A DNA stretch of 64,000 nt. It comes from Onthophagus taurus. Taxonomy: Eukaryota > Arthropoda > Insecta > Coleoptera > Scarabaeidae. Below, piece by piece: positions 1 through 11,700 of the stretch (positions are counted from its first letter, which is position 1; every line of letters starts with the position of its first letter). Under the pieces are notes generated by a model. That model had not been told where the DNA came from. It worked only from the letters and a program-made list of their open reading frames with translations, and searched no databases. The position numbers and the translations under genes were made by a program. The DNA lies in assembly GCF_036711975.1 (NCBI RefSeq), contig NC_091970.1, positions 3,541,501 through 3,605,500 of the forward strand, in the 5' to 3' direction.

Positions 1-994
1 ACTACTGTCGACTGATCGATTTGTGCTCTTTTTCCAACACCACACAAAAAAAAGTTAAATTATTACTTCTCTTAATCTTAAATTGACGTTTACAAAATTA
101 AAGTTATTGCCAACATAAATTTAAATCCCCTACATTAATTTTTTTGACGTTTAGAAACGTCAAAATGTAAATAATAACTATGTAAATAATTTACAATCTT
201 TTCAATTCTTATTATTCCTTTTTTTTCTGCTAGATTGAAAATGTAAAGCATTGAAATGGTATTTCTAAAACAATTCTTGAAAACAACGAGAAAAGGGAAT
301 AAAAGCCAGAGTGAAAACGGGGTTTTCTATGTAAAGAGCCGGTGAAAGGATTTTTTTTAAATTTTTTTTTAATAGAAACTTGCGCAAGACGCATTTTACT
401 ACTGGTAGGTCGTTTTAATTACGAACCTTCCCTCAGGGTCGAAATTGTTGGACTGCAAATTGATCTCTCAGTACTTTTAATAATTAAGTAGCAATTAATA
501 CCGGATTACGAATATCTTTTTAATTGAGTTTCCATGGAAAATTGTTTTAAAAATTGACGTAAAATAAGATTATTCAAATGGGGTTGGTTAAATGATCTGG
601 AAAAGCAAATGAGGTGGTTAATCCGACCGTCGAAAGAGGGTTAATGTACACGAAAATCCGTCCCTTTGTTTAACTTTGCGAGTGGAACTATTTATTTTTA
701 TGCTGGAAAGCGCTTGCAATTTATCGATTCAATTTGCGCTTGGTTGCGGAGATTTTAAAACGGTTAACGGGTAGATTAAGAGGTCGTAAATATGGCGAAC
801 GTTTCGACGGGGTCAAAGCTTAATTAGGCACGTCATAAATCGTGATTAGGTCGATGGCAGACCGCGCGCTTTCGCGGTCGTTAACTTTGTTTAACCTTTC
901 AACTATCGGTCCGTCCAATTTAACAATTCTAATAAATATTAATATTTCTGAAATGTATACAAAAGATAAATAAAATATTTTTTGTGATTATGTT

Positions 995-1735
995 TCTAAT
1001 TATTGACCAAATCAAAAAAATTTATTAATAAGGTTTGTTTAGAATTAAATCAGCAATAATTTTTCTTAACAAAATTTTTTCCTATCTTTCAAATTTAATT
1101 TCCCACTGAACAGTATATCATAAACATAACATAAACATGAACATATTGAATGACATATACCGTATGTCATTCAATATCTGTCAAGGTATATCATCATTTA
1201 ATGTTTTTATCGATAAATATTATCATAATTATTTAAAATATCACTCAAATCGATTTTTTTAATAGATATTGTCGACATTTTCACCAGATGGCGCCATTTA
1301 CGGGTATAAAAATCAAGATTTTTGAGGTTATCTCAACAATTATCGTATTTATCAAAACGTGTTCCTAATAAAATTTCCTCCGATTTCGATTTTAAAGGAA
1401 TTATCTCAATTAATTAAAGCGCTGTATAGGTATAATATGAATCGTGTAAATCGGACTTGATTCAAAAAGTTGTTCCAATAAAAAAATCTTTTTTTCTAAA
1501 AGTTGTTTAAAATTAAATTCTAAAACGATTTTCTAATGAAAAAAATCGATATCTCAATTAACTGTCGCTGTGTGATATAAAAAAATTATTTTTTAAGGGT
1601 ATGTTTTTAATTAATGATTAAATCAAAAAAATTTATTAATAAGAATTGTTTAGAATTAAAACAGCAATAATTTTTCTTAATAACATTTTTTCCTATCTTT
1701 CAAATATAATTTCCCACTGAACAGTACAGTAGTCC
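995..1735. repeat. dispersed AT-rich repeat, two direct copies
   Basis: Two stretches, about 995-1110 and 1606-1730, are nearly identical over about 120 bases. Both end in the same phrase, atttcccactgaacagta. A third copy in inverted orientation lies at about 3356-3500, starting ctattcagtgggaaat. No coding potential or clear terminal repeat was seen, so the class is unknown. Confidence 0.7.
1143..1177. repeat. perfect hairpin, 15-bp arms
   Basis: The left arm (1143-1157, atattgaatgacata) is the exact reverse complement of the right arm (1163-1177), with a 5-bp spacer. It lies between the two direct repeat copies and may be the tip of a decayed fold-back element. Confidence 0.75.
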
Positions 1736-1914
1736 AGTACTATGTCTTATAGAGATTATCTCAACAATTATCGTTTTTATCAAAAAAATTTTGTAATAAA
1801 AGTTATTAAAAGCTATATTCTAAAACAAATTTATTAATGAAAAAAATCGATACTCGGTTAGGTATCGCGGTATGTATTTTTGAGGTTATGCTTTTAATTA
1901 TTGATTTAATCATA

Positions 1915-2062
1915 AGCCGAACGGGTTTAGCTGAACGTCTTTAATGACGGCCAAACCCAAATGTGTCTAATTCAAAGTCTAATGTTAGTTTTAAAATTAA
2001 CATTAGAACTAACACTAGACCTAGGACTAGAAAGTTTCGGGTTTAGCCGTGCGTCTTCAGGG
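1915..2062. repeat. copy A of a ctagaactag-rich dispersed repeat
   Basis: The segment carries runs of agtctaatgttagt and its complement, then ctaggactagaaagtttcgg and a shared end reading gtttagccgtgcgtcttca. The same end sequence recurs near 21010-21040 and, as its reverse complement, near 45990-46015. A relative lies at 9176-9412. The internal sequence can fold back on itself. Class unknown. Confidence 0.6.
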
Positions 2063-3355
2063 TAACTAACGTCATCTCTTGCTCGACGACAATTGCGTAT
2101 GACTGTGTAAGCTCGTGTACTGGAAAGTTAAAGGGAATAATAATTTTCATTTAGTTGAATGATTAATGAGGTTTTTGAAATATCGTTTACTTTATAATAA
2201 AACTGAACGGTGTTGAAACGCGAATGCGATTTAAAGTGGAAAGAGAAAGGTTTTAGCAGTTTCAATTTGAGAGCGCGCGAGGTTTTATTAATTAAAACAA
2301 TTCGAATCGTACGAATACTTGAAAGTCCTGAATCCAATCCAAATCGGACTCGGCGTTAAATTTAATTTTAGACCTATTTCGAAAGCTGAATAATCTCGAT
2401 CCAGACCTCCCCCCATTTACACGAAGAACTAACTTTTCATCCCTAAAATCGTAATAACAACGCATTATCAACGTGATAATTCCGCTTTTACTATCCGAAA
2501 ATTGACTCAAAGCACATTTCATTTCTCACTATATCTAATAAAAACGATACAAAAGCATTTTCATGTTATGATTAAAATTTTGATGCGAAAAAGAAAAAAG
2601 GTAGCAAAAACGTCGAGTTGGAATTACTTTTTTTCTATTTTTATTTTAAAAAAAATTGGTTTATTCTACAACGAACCTCGCGGAAATCCGGATGAAACAA
2701 AAATAACGGGGAAGTAATAAAATATTTACATAAAAAAGCCGACCTAAAAGCTTTTTCTTCCTTTACTTGAAATCATGAACAACGCGAAGAAACTAATTAA
2801 TTACAATTAAAAGCGATCGATTTCAACACCTTAAAGGGGGCGAATTTGATCGATTCGAAGCACGTACAAACCGAACCTGCTTCAAATTCTACACGTTCGA
2901 AATTAATTTAGTTAACCCATTACACTTCGTTACCCATCAACGACCCAAAATCTAACCTGTTTAATCAGTTCGAAATTTCATTACCCCCTCAAACTGACCG
3001 CAAAAAACGTTTTGATATCCCCAATTTAACCGATCGATAAATAATCGAATTCAAAGAAACTTTTAACTTGATTCCAGTGATAATTAGAGAACCGTTTCGT
3101 TTCGGTGGGATTCTGAAAGGTGAAGGTGCCGAAACGAGGGGTGGGTGGGTTTAAAGGTGGCAACGGAAACGTCGGCTGCAACCCCATTAATTATAAACGG
3201 AAATTGCAGAGGTATTTCTTCCGGTTCCAATCCAAGCTTTCGACGGAATACGAGAGTGTTGAAAATTTTGTTTTGAACTGAAATCGCGTGATAATAAAGC
3301 AGAGGATTTCGACGAAATATGTTGAAAATAAATTTTGTTGAGGTGTATGTGCCCT

Positions 3356-3500
3356 ACTATTCAGTGGGAAATTAAATTTGAACGATAGAGGAAAATTATA
3401 TTAAGGAAAATCATTGCTGATGTAATTCTAAACATGTCTTATTGATAACATTTTTTGATTTAATCAATAATTAAAGACATAACCTCAAAAAATCTTAATT
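3356..3500. repeat. inverted copy of the 995/1606 repeat
   Basis: Read on the minus strand, this matches the repeat at 995-1110 and 1606-1730, including the cccactgaat phrase and the ttgatttaatcaataatt segment. It is followed by a ccatctggcg word that corresponds to the agatggcgcc word at 1286. Confidence 0.6.
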
Positions 3501-4066
3501 TTTGTAACTGAAAAAAAGCACCATCTGGCGAAGATAAAAAAAATGTCGATAAAAAAGCTATTTTATGAATTACACATACCATACTGTTCAGAGGAAATTC
3601 AAATTATCCTCAATAAATAATCGAAACTTTAAAATCCATACACATCTACATACCTACAACAAATCTAAATTGAAAAGTTAAAAATTGCACTTTTCGCCAG
3701 CGAGAATTCTCGTCGGGTTAATTCTTTAAAAGCCGCAAGAAAAAGTTATGTCGAAAGTCGCGTTAAACTTTCAACATCCCTCTTTTTAAATCCCCCATTC
3801 TTATTTCTTATTTTTTGGGGTCGTTGCGTTTCCAAACCGGTTACTTTTTCGTTTCTGAATCGAAACTCTTCAAGTAATCTCCGCAACTAAATGGTTAAAT
3901 ATTAAAGAATCGCGGTCTCGAGTTATCGCTGCATGTTCCCGGACTTTCCGGACTGGGAACTTTGTAGGGGAGAATTACGAGAAGGTCAAAGTTGTAACGC
4001 AGTTTGAACTAATTAGAGAGGCGGAACTTGAATTTCTATTTTTAATGAATGCCGTTTCTTTTTTAG

Positions 4067-4682
4067 ATTTATCGAAAAGATCCGTGCGAGTTTTGTTTGT
4101 GTCTTGATGGGGAGATGTTTTGTTGGTGGCAGGATTGTCCCCCGACGTTAGAGGGACCTTGCAGGGAAAGAAGCGCTTTTAGTGCTTGTTGTGAGTATTC
4201 TAGATATTAATTAATTGTTGAGTAAAATTTTTGTTTTAGTAAATGGGGTGAAATCGAATGAAATTTTGGACAAAAATATTGAAACTAAAACTAAGAAACC
4301 AACAACAATTAACCCCCCATCAACAACCACGATTATTAATAACACTGAGTTAACTTCGAAATCTCCGGGTTATGAAGCTACAACGGATGCTTCACCATCG
4401 ATTATTATTTCAACTTTAAAAGTTGTGCCGCAAACTTGTGTCGTTATGGGTAAGGTTTGATTTTTTTAATTTAATGATGTACTCGATTTGATTGGGTGTG
4501 ATTTAGGTCGTGAATACAAGATCGGGGACAAGTTACCGCATGACACCGGGAACTGTGTGGAGTGTATTTGTGGCGCGGCCGGACAAGTAACGTGCTCCCC
4601 AAACCAATGTTCACCAGTTGGTGATGACATCAATGATTATCGACCACCAGGGCCCAGAACTTCCCTCTCTGATATGTTTTAA
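4067..4682 (+). CDS. VWC-domain protein, 3' end (5' partial)
   Basis: Three exons fit in phase: 4067-4190, 4240-4449 and 4507-4682 (stop). The first encodes a cysteine-rich stretch (CEFCLCLDGEMFCWWQDCPP) typical of a von Willebrand factor C module. The middle exon is a Thr/Ser/Asn-rich linker. The last holds a second VWC-like module (CVECICGAAGQVTCSPNQC) and ends SLSDMF. VWC modules occur in secreted or extracellular proteins that bind BMP-type ligands or matrix. No signal peptide or start is visible, so the 5' exons lie upstream, probably outside the window. It resembles kielin/chordin-like fragments, but I cannot name the orthologue. AATAAA-like words follow in the AT-rich 3' flank. Confidence 0.75.
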
Positions 4683-5654
4683 TCTTATCACTTACATCAA
4701 ACCAACCAAAATTTTAGTTAAAAATCTTAGAGAATGATTATTATCATTAAAAACATATCTTGGCCTATGTTAATACACCCAAATCCAATAACATATTTAA
4801 ATTATAAGCGAAATGATGTGAGAAATAATGACTATAATAAAAATACCGAATAGATTACGTATTTAGCATAGCATCAAAAAAACCACAATAATATTATATC
4901 AGAGGATTCCAAAGAAAACGTTTCAACATGACCGATGACACTGCGGATAATAAATAACAAGTAGAGAAGGAACGATCATGTTAAATAAGCGATTATTAAT
5001 CGACGTTTTATAGCAATTTTTACATTTAAATGAAAAAGTGTAAGTCAGACCAATCAGAAATTATTTAAAAAATAATATTGCTATTTGACTACTTAATACT
5101 TAAGTGTAAATGTAAAATGTAAAATAAGTAGATCGTTAAATTGTTTCAAGTGTCAAAATAGAATTACATATTAGAAATTTGTTTCTCATTGTTAATCCTC
5201 CCCAAAATAAGGCGATAAATCAAATATTAATAATTTTATAAAAAACATTGTAGCGCCATCTATTTTTTAATAGCGAAAGTTAACACGATATAACCTAAAA
5301 ACCTTAGAAAATTATTTACTAAATTACAATAAATTAATAAACCAGCTCTAACCTGCTAAAAGTAAGTATTTACACTTCTACTATATTTGTTTATTTATTT
5401 CCAAATTCACTCAAATCTTTATTTACATCACCCCACACAATTTATCCTAATCTGTGAATTAAATCAACATTCCATTAAATTTGTTTTTGAATAATTTTTC
5501 TATATTAAGAACTTAATTGCGTAAAGTGGTCGTAATCAATGACTCCGCATATTCTTCTTATCTCAAAGCGTTTTAAGTGCAAAGTTTAATCGAGTACCAA
5601 TTACAGTTAAAATCTTACCTCGTCTGGATCAAGTTCACTCCAACTCCGCCCAAC
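4683..5654. other. intergenic spacer
   Basis: AT-rich sequence between the end of the VWC gene and the HACL1 start. It should hold the 3' UTR of the first gene and the promoter of the second. One agcgccatcta word lies at 5252-5262. I see no gene. Confidence 0.6.
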
Positions 5655-7644
5655 ATGTCGACCATCGATGGAAATACGGTACTTGCAAGATCCCTAAAAG
5701 AACAAGTAAGTTTTTAACCGTCATTTTCAAATTAAACCCAATAATTAACCGAAAAAACAAATTTAAGGTTACTTTCAATTTGACATTACCAACATAAAGT
5801 AGCGCCATCTATTATAATTTAATTAAATTTTATTATACAAATTCAAACTAAATTAATTTTAATTATTTTCTTGCAGGGAATCGAATATGTTTTTGGTATC
5901 GTCGGATTCCCCGTAATCGAATTTGGAATGGCATGCCAAACTGAGGGCTTAAACTACATCGGAATGCGAAACGAACAAGCTGCTTGTTACGCAGCTCAAG
6001 CAATTGGTTATTTAACTGGAAAACCCGGTGTATGTCTCGTTGTTTCCGGGCCAGGACTTCTCCATACGTATGGTGGGATGGCAAACGCCCAAATTAATTG
6101 TTGGCCTTTATTGGTAATCGGAGGTTCAGCTCCGCAAGATCACGAAGGAATCGGAGGATTTCAAGAGTGTAATCAAGTTGAATTATCACGCCCTTATTGT
6201 AAATACTCAGCTCGCCCACCGAGTGTTGGTTTAATCCCAATGCATGTTGAAAAAGCGATTCGATACACAATGTATGGCCGACCCGGAGTTGCTTACATTG
6301 ATTTACCCGGAAATATGCTAAGTTTACAAGTTGAAGAGGAAAAGATTCCACGTCAATACCTCGTTGGGGATGTTCCAATAATCCACCCCCAACCAAGTTT
6401 GATTAAAAAAGCTGTTGACGTCTTAATCCAAGCAAAACGCCCCTTAATCATCACCGGAAAAGGAGCTGCATATGCTAACGCTAACATCGAATGCACTTCA
6501 CTTGTAAATTACACAAATTTACCATTTTTACCATCCCCAATGGGTAAAGGGGTAGTCCCCGATGTCCATAAAAACAGCGTTGCATCCGCTAGATCAACAG
6601 CTTTACAAAAAGCGGACGTCGTTTTGTTATTAGGAGCAAGATTAAATTGGATCTTGCATTTTGGTCGCCCACCAAGGTTCGACCCAAACGTAAAAGTCAT
6701 CCAAATCGATATTTGCGCCGAAGAACTCAACAACAGTGTCAAATCGGAAGTTGCAATCCAAGCCGATTTAAAACCGAGCGTTTTGATGCTTTTAGAAGAG
6801 GTACAAAAAAGGAGGTTTGTTTTCGATGGAAAATCTGACTGGTGGACACTTTTAAACGAGAAATGCGAAGCGAATCGAAAAGCTGTGCAATCAATGATTG
6901 ATATCATTGAACCCCCATTGAATTATTACACCGTTTTTCACCACTTACAAGAAGCCATTCCAGATAACAGTATTATTGTTAGTGAAGGAGCGAATACTAT
7001 GGATATTGGGAGGAGTATTTTATTAAATAACCTTCCAAGACATCGATTAGATGCGGGTACTTTTGGGACTATGGGGGTAAAAACAAATTTATTATGAATC
7101 TATTAATATTGTATTGATTTTCTCATTCATTTTAGGTTGGTTTAGGTTTCGCAATCGCAGCAGCTTTATATTGCCGCGATTACGCCCCCAAGAAACGCGT
7201 AATTTGCGTCGAAGGCGACTCGGCTTTCGGTTTTTCCGGGATGGAAATCGAAACTATGTTCCGGCACAAACTCCCGATCGTTTTGGTTATCGTTAATAAC
7301 TCCGGAATTTACAACGGAGTCCCCAAAGATGTTTACAGCGAAATTCGCGAAATGGATAAACCATCGAGGAGGTAAATTAATTTCAATTTTTTAATAAAAT
7401 TAATTAAATTAATTCATTTTTTAGCGTCCCACCAACCATTTTAACAACCGTAACTCGATACGAAACGATGATGAATATGTTTGAAAAGAAGGGACACTTA
7501 GTCACTACGATTCCAGAACTTAAACAAGCTGTTAAAGATAGTCTTGCGGTTCAAGATGGGCCTAGTATGATTAATGTTATTATTAATCCTTCAGCTGATA
7601 GGAAACCGCAAGCTTTTAATTGGTTAACTGAGTCGAAATTGTAA
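5655..7644 (+). CDS. HACL1: 2-hydroxyacyl-CoA lyase (HACL1)
   Basis: Thiamine-diphosphate enzyme of peroxisomal alpha-oxidation. It splits 2-hydroxyacyl-CoA into formyl-CoA and a shortened aldehyde. Exons: 5655-5705, 5877-7076, 7136-7371, 7425-7644; all phases fit. The protein aligns with human HACL1 along its whole length as I recall that sequence. Visible signatures are the N-terminal [19 protein letters not shown] with the ThDP-activating Glu, [20 protein letters not shown], and the ThDP/Mg motif [10 protein letters not shown] followed by VNNSG. The start in the short first exon ([17 protein letters not shown]) is the first in-frame ATG. The C-terminus is TESKL, a canonical PTS1 peroxisomal import signal. 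An agcgccatcta word lies in intron 1. Confidence 0.96.
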
Positions 7645-8446
7645 AGGAATTGTGTATAAATTCTCAAATTAGGTTATGATGGTTAAAGTGGGGTTATGTT
7701 GTAACATTTTGTTGTGTCAAATGGGTTGCCTATCCACCAATTTTTTTAAAAATTATTATTAAATAATAACTTTATAATTATATTTTAAAAGATTTAATAA
7801 ATAGGGATTTTAACAAAAAAAAATCGTTTGTTAAGGTAATACATTTTATGTTATCCTAGGATTCATAAATAAAGTAGTGAATGTTTTCCGGGGGGTTAAT
7901 AAAGGATGGTTTAGATTTGTAGGGTAGCGTGTTAAGAATGCAAAAGGGAAGGAAAGGGACAAGACTGCGTGGAATTATCGATGCAATGTTTTCATGCAAG
8001 TCTCCGTCTGGTCATTGAACCATTGAACTATTTTAAAGATCAATTTCCCCTTTATTTATAGATCAAAAAAATAATTAATAAGAAATTAATTCATAACGAC
8101 TCTTTTCCTCAAACACAAAGAGAAAAAAAACAGTTTTTGAAACATCCAAACTACCAGAAATTTCCCCATTCACACGTGCATTGTGTATTGTTTAACGAGA
8201 ACCAGGATGTAAAGGTTTTAATTACTTGAAAACAACCCTTTCCTATTTTGCTAAAGCATGATTAAAACTGTGAAGCAGCAATTTTAATCAGAACGAAAAA
8301 AATCCTTTTTTCTTTTAAACAAAAAATAATAAAAACGTGGATATTTAATCCGTTAATATCCCGAGTTTGCGCCGTTTTGGAAGCCCCCCCTCAAATGGTG
8401 GAGCTTTTCTTATCGAACCGAAAGCTCTGCAGTCGGTTAACGTGGC
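7645..8446. other. intergenic spacer and probable promoter region of the RING gene
   Basis: AT-rich, with an AATAAA-type signal near 7796 that probably ends the HACL1 transcript. More GC-balanced sequence from about 8340 precedes a likely 5' UTR exon of the next gene. No coding frame was found. Confidence 0.5.
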
Positions 8447-8634
8447 TTGCGCGCACAGCATGTACTACTCAAATCACAACAAAAGCTCTATGAAGTAACA
8501 CGAAATCAACCCCCCCATTTGGTGGAGAAATCGCGCGCGCAACAACAAGTTCTTCCGTTTTTACTATTATTTTTATTTATTTTTTTAAAGGTGCCAAAAC
8601 CACCAAAAACATCTTCAACCACAAGAAAAACCAG
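8447..8634 (+). other. probable 5' UTR exon of the RING-finger gene
   Basis: The segment ends in a good donor (ccag|gtaaat at 8634/8635), and an acceptor (ttttag) at 8764 opens the first coding exon, giving a 130-nt intron. It has its own open frame, but the frame resembles nothing and ends in a low-complexity run, so I treat it as untranslated. The 5' limit is unknown. Confidence 0.4.
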
Positions 8635-8772
8635 GTAAATTAAATACTAAGTCATTTCCAAGAATACTATTATTACCTTTCCCATTTATTTGTCACGTAT
8701 GTAAATAGTTTGTTCGATATGTTCGATACTATTTCCGTAAAAAGATTTTAAATTTCTCTTTTAGATTCAATA

Positions 8773-11700
8773 ATGCCACAAAGCCCGATGGTAAATCCTT
8801 TAATGAAGCCGTTTGTGGTGCTCGCTTTGCCGGGAATGTACCTATTTTACAAGTATAACCAGTATAAAAGAAAACGAAAAGAGAATGCTCGAAGAAGATT
8901 GACTGAACGCGAACTACAACATTTAAACAACAAAATCGTGAGTTAATGAACATAAATTTGATGTCATTTTTTTTAAATTTCATATCAAAACGCGAAAATA
9001 TTAATTAAATTAAAAAAAAATATTACTTACCCAAAGTGGGAAAGGAAACGATGCCTGAAAAATAAATAAACAATTAATAATCAATAAATTAAGAGGAAAA
9101 GAATAGTTGTAAAAAAAACCATGTCAAAATTTGCCATAAATTAATACCAACTTAAAAAAAATTAAATCGAAAAATCTAAGACGCACTTTGTTGCACGCGT
9201 CTAGTGTTGCTTCTAGTTTTACACTAGCACTGTTACTATATGGAACCAACACTATACCTAGAACTAGAATCATTTCATTAGGGTTTAGCCATCTTTAGAG
9301 ACGTGCGGCTAAACTCTAATGATTTTAGTTCTAGGTATAGTAAATTTTATAGTTCTGGTTTTACACTAGCACTGTTACTATGTATAACTAACAATATACC
9401 TAGAACCAACGAGATATACCAACGCAAATGAATTACTTACGTAACAACAACCAAAGAGGAATCGATCCCTCAAAAATAAACACAATTAAACACTTAATAA
9501 TCACTAAAATAACGAAAAAAATTTGTTGCAAAAGAAATGTCAAAAAGTTTGACATAATTTATTACCAACTTTAAAAAAAAAATCAAGAAAATCTAACATA
9601 AATAAAAATGAAATTATGAATTTAATTGTTAATTTTGAATTGGGATTGTTATTAACTTCTAATTATTGATTTCCAGTAATAAATCCAAATATTAAAATTT
9701 TCAATCATTAGGGCATTATTAAATATTTAGTTGAAGCTAGAATTACTTTGAAAAATAATTTTAAGTCGGCGAAAATGAATTACTTACGTAATAACAACCA
9801 AAAAGGAATCGATCCGTAAAAAATAAACACTTAATAATCACTAAATTAACGAAAAAATAATAAATCAAATTAATTGTAAAAGGACGCCAAAAAATTTGAC
9901 ATAAATTACTACCAACCTAAAAAGATGTAAGCTGGAAATATATGATTTGAATAAAATTATGAATTTAATTATTAATTTTGAATAGAAATTGTTGTTAATA
10001 TGTTAATTATTAATTTCAAACGTGATAAACCTCATTATTGAAAGTTTTAATCATAACCACACAAATTTTTTGATATTTAACAAATAGACTACCAACTTAA
10101 AAGTTTTGTTTACCTTCAATTATATGTATAATAAAAACCTTTTTTAATTTTAAAACTTTGAAATTGCGATTTCATATAATTATTCCAAAACTCTTGATAC
10201 TATTCTTTTATATTAACCAAAATTCACGAGCAATTCCACGTAATTTCGTTATTTTTTGAAAAAAAAACAAAAAAAGATAAAATTTTTTACATTTCTTAAT
10301 GCAATTTCTAAGATACTCAACACAATAATTGTAAAAAGAACCTCCTAACACAACAGAAGGATCTAAACCCGCAGGGTTTGTGAAAAGAAATCTCAAAATC
10401 GTGCTTCGTACTCGTTAAGGGGACTTACAAGGGTGTTGAAAATAAAATTTTCACCAACAAATTCTTTTTTTACCCGAATCTAGGATAGTACATCTTGTGT
10501 TGAGCTTTTTGAATATTTAACACGCCCAGGGAATTCGTGGGGGCTAAAATTTACAGTTGTTGCGCAGTTTTAGTGATAATAGTCGAGATGATTTAAGCTG
10601 CACTTCGCTTAAAAGGCAATTTTAGGTGTTTTAGGAGTTAGCAAAAATATTTTTTCGTAAAATAAGGTTATTTATGATTCGTTTCGAAATAGAACAGCAA
10701 TCAAAATGTAAATTACCTAGTTTTACGACACAAAAAGAATTATACAATGATAGTTAATCATATATTTTGTATGGGGGATTAAAAATAAAGAAAAAGTAGT
10801 TCGAAAAAACGATCGATACGTCAAAAGTAACCGTGAACAGTGTTCACACGAGGGGGGTTCTCGCGTAATTGTCGACTTTTATCGTTGGGCAATTACTAAA
10901 TTGGATTTAACCGGGTGGTAAGAACAGCTTTTTCTACTGAAAGCTAACAGGAAAAATTGCTCGTGTTGTTGACATAATTCGATTTGATTAACTTTGATAA
11001 GAAATCAATTTTTATGATTACTTCTTTTAGAATGTCGTGCTAAAAAAATTATTTTAATATCACAAATTTACAAAAAATAAATAAATAAAAAACATTAAGA
11101 AGTCATCTTCACAACTTTTTTTTCATCTACACCTTCCAAAGCACAAATAGCCAATTGTTCCCTTTCGTACATCAACAATAAAGCTTGTTCTAATAAAAGA
11201 AGTTCAGTTCGGGATAAAACAGGTACTCCGTAATTATGAACAACACCTCCTCTCCCCACTTGAAGTGTAGACGTTAAATACGAACTCGTTTGGAAAATAT
11301 TACTTCTTATATGTCCGACCATATTCGAATTTTGATCACCTAAAAGTCCTAAAGCTATCGCGGTGATGCTTCTATTGATGGCGAAGGCTTTTGCCATTGA
11401 TTCTGAATCGTGCTTGAACGATTTTATCGGTTTTAAAACATCCCCTGTTTCTCCTACATTTCGGTACTTTTTAATCAGTAAAACTTCATCGGGGGAAGTC
11501 GTCGCTAATGGGGTTGCTCTTGAAAAAATTGGGACGAGACAATCTAAATCAGGCCCTCCACATACCGGTACATTAATTCCTGCCGGATCTAATTTGTAAT
11601 AATCAGCTAATAATGAATTTAATTTCACCTAAAAAAAAATGAAATGTTGAGGTTATGTTGTATTGTCAGACTTTTAAGGCTTCTAAGAGAAGAATTTGTG

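Larger units (their letters stand above)
1..4066. other. non-coding region with dispersed repeat copies
   Basis: I find no convincing exon here; the open frames are short and have no family resemblance. It may be intron or upstream sequence of the VWC gene that follows. It contains three copies of one AT-rich repeat (about 995-1110 and 1606-1730, direct; about 3356-3500, inverted), a perfect hairpin at 1143-1177, and a fold-back repeat at 1915-2062. These have their own entries. Confidence 0.6.

Noticed and set aside
8447-8638. 63-codon frame taken as a separate small protein
   Set aside because: It ends in low-complexity Leu/Phe and Lys/Pro runs, overlaps a good splice donor, and is better explained as 5' UTR of the RING gene.
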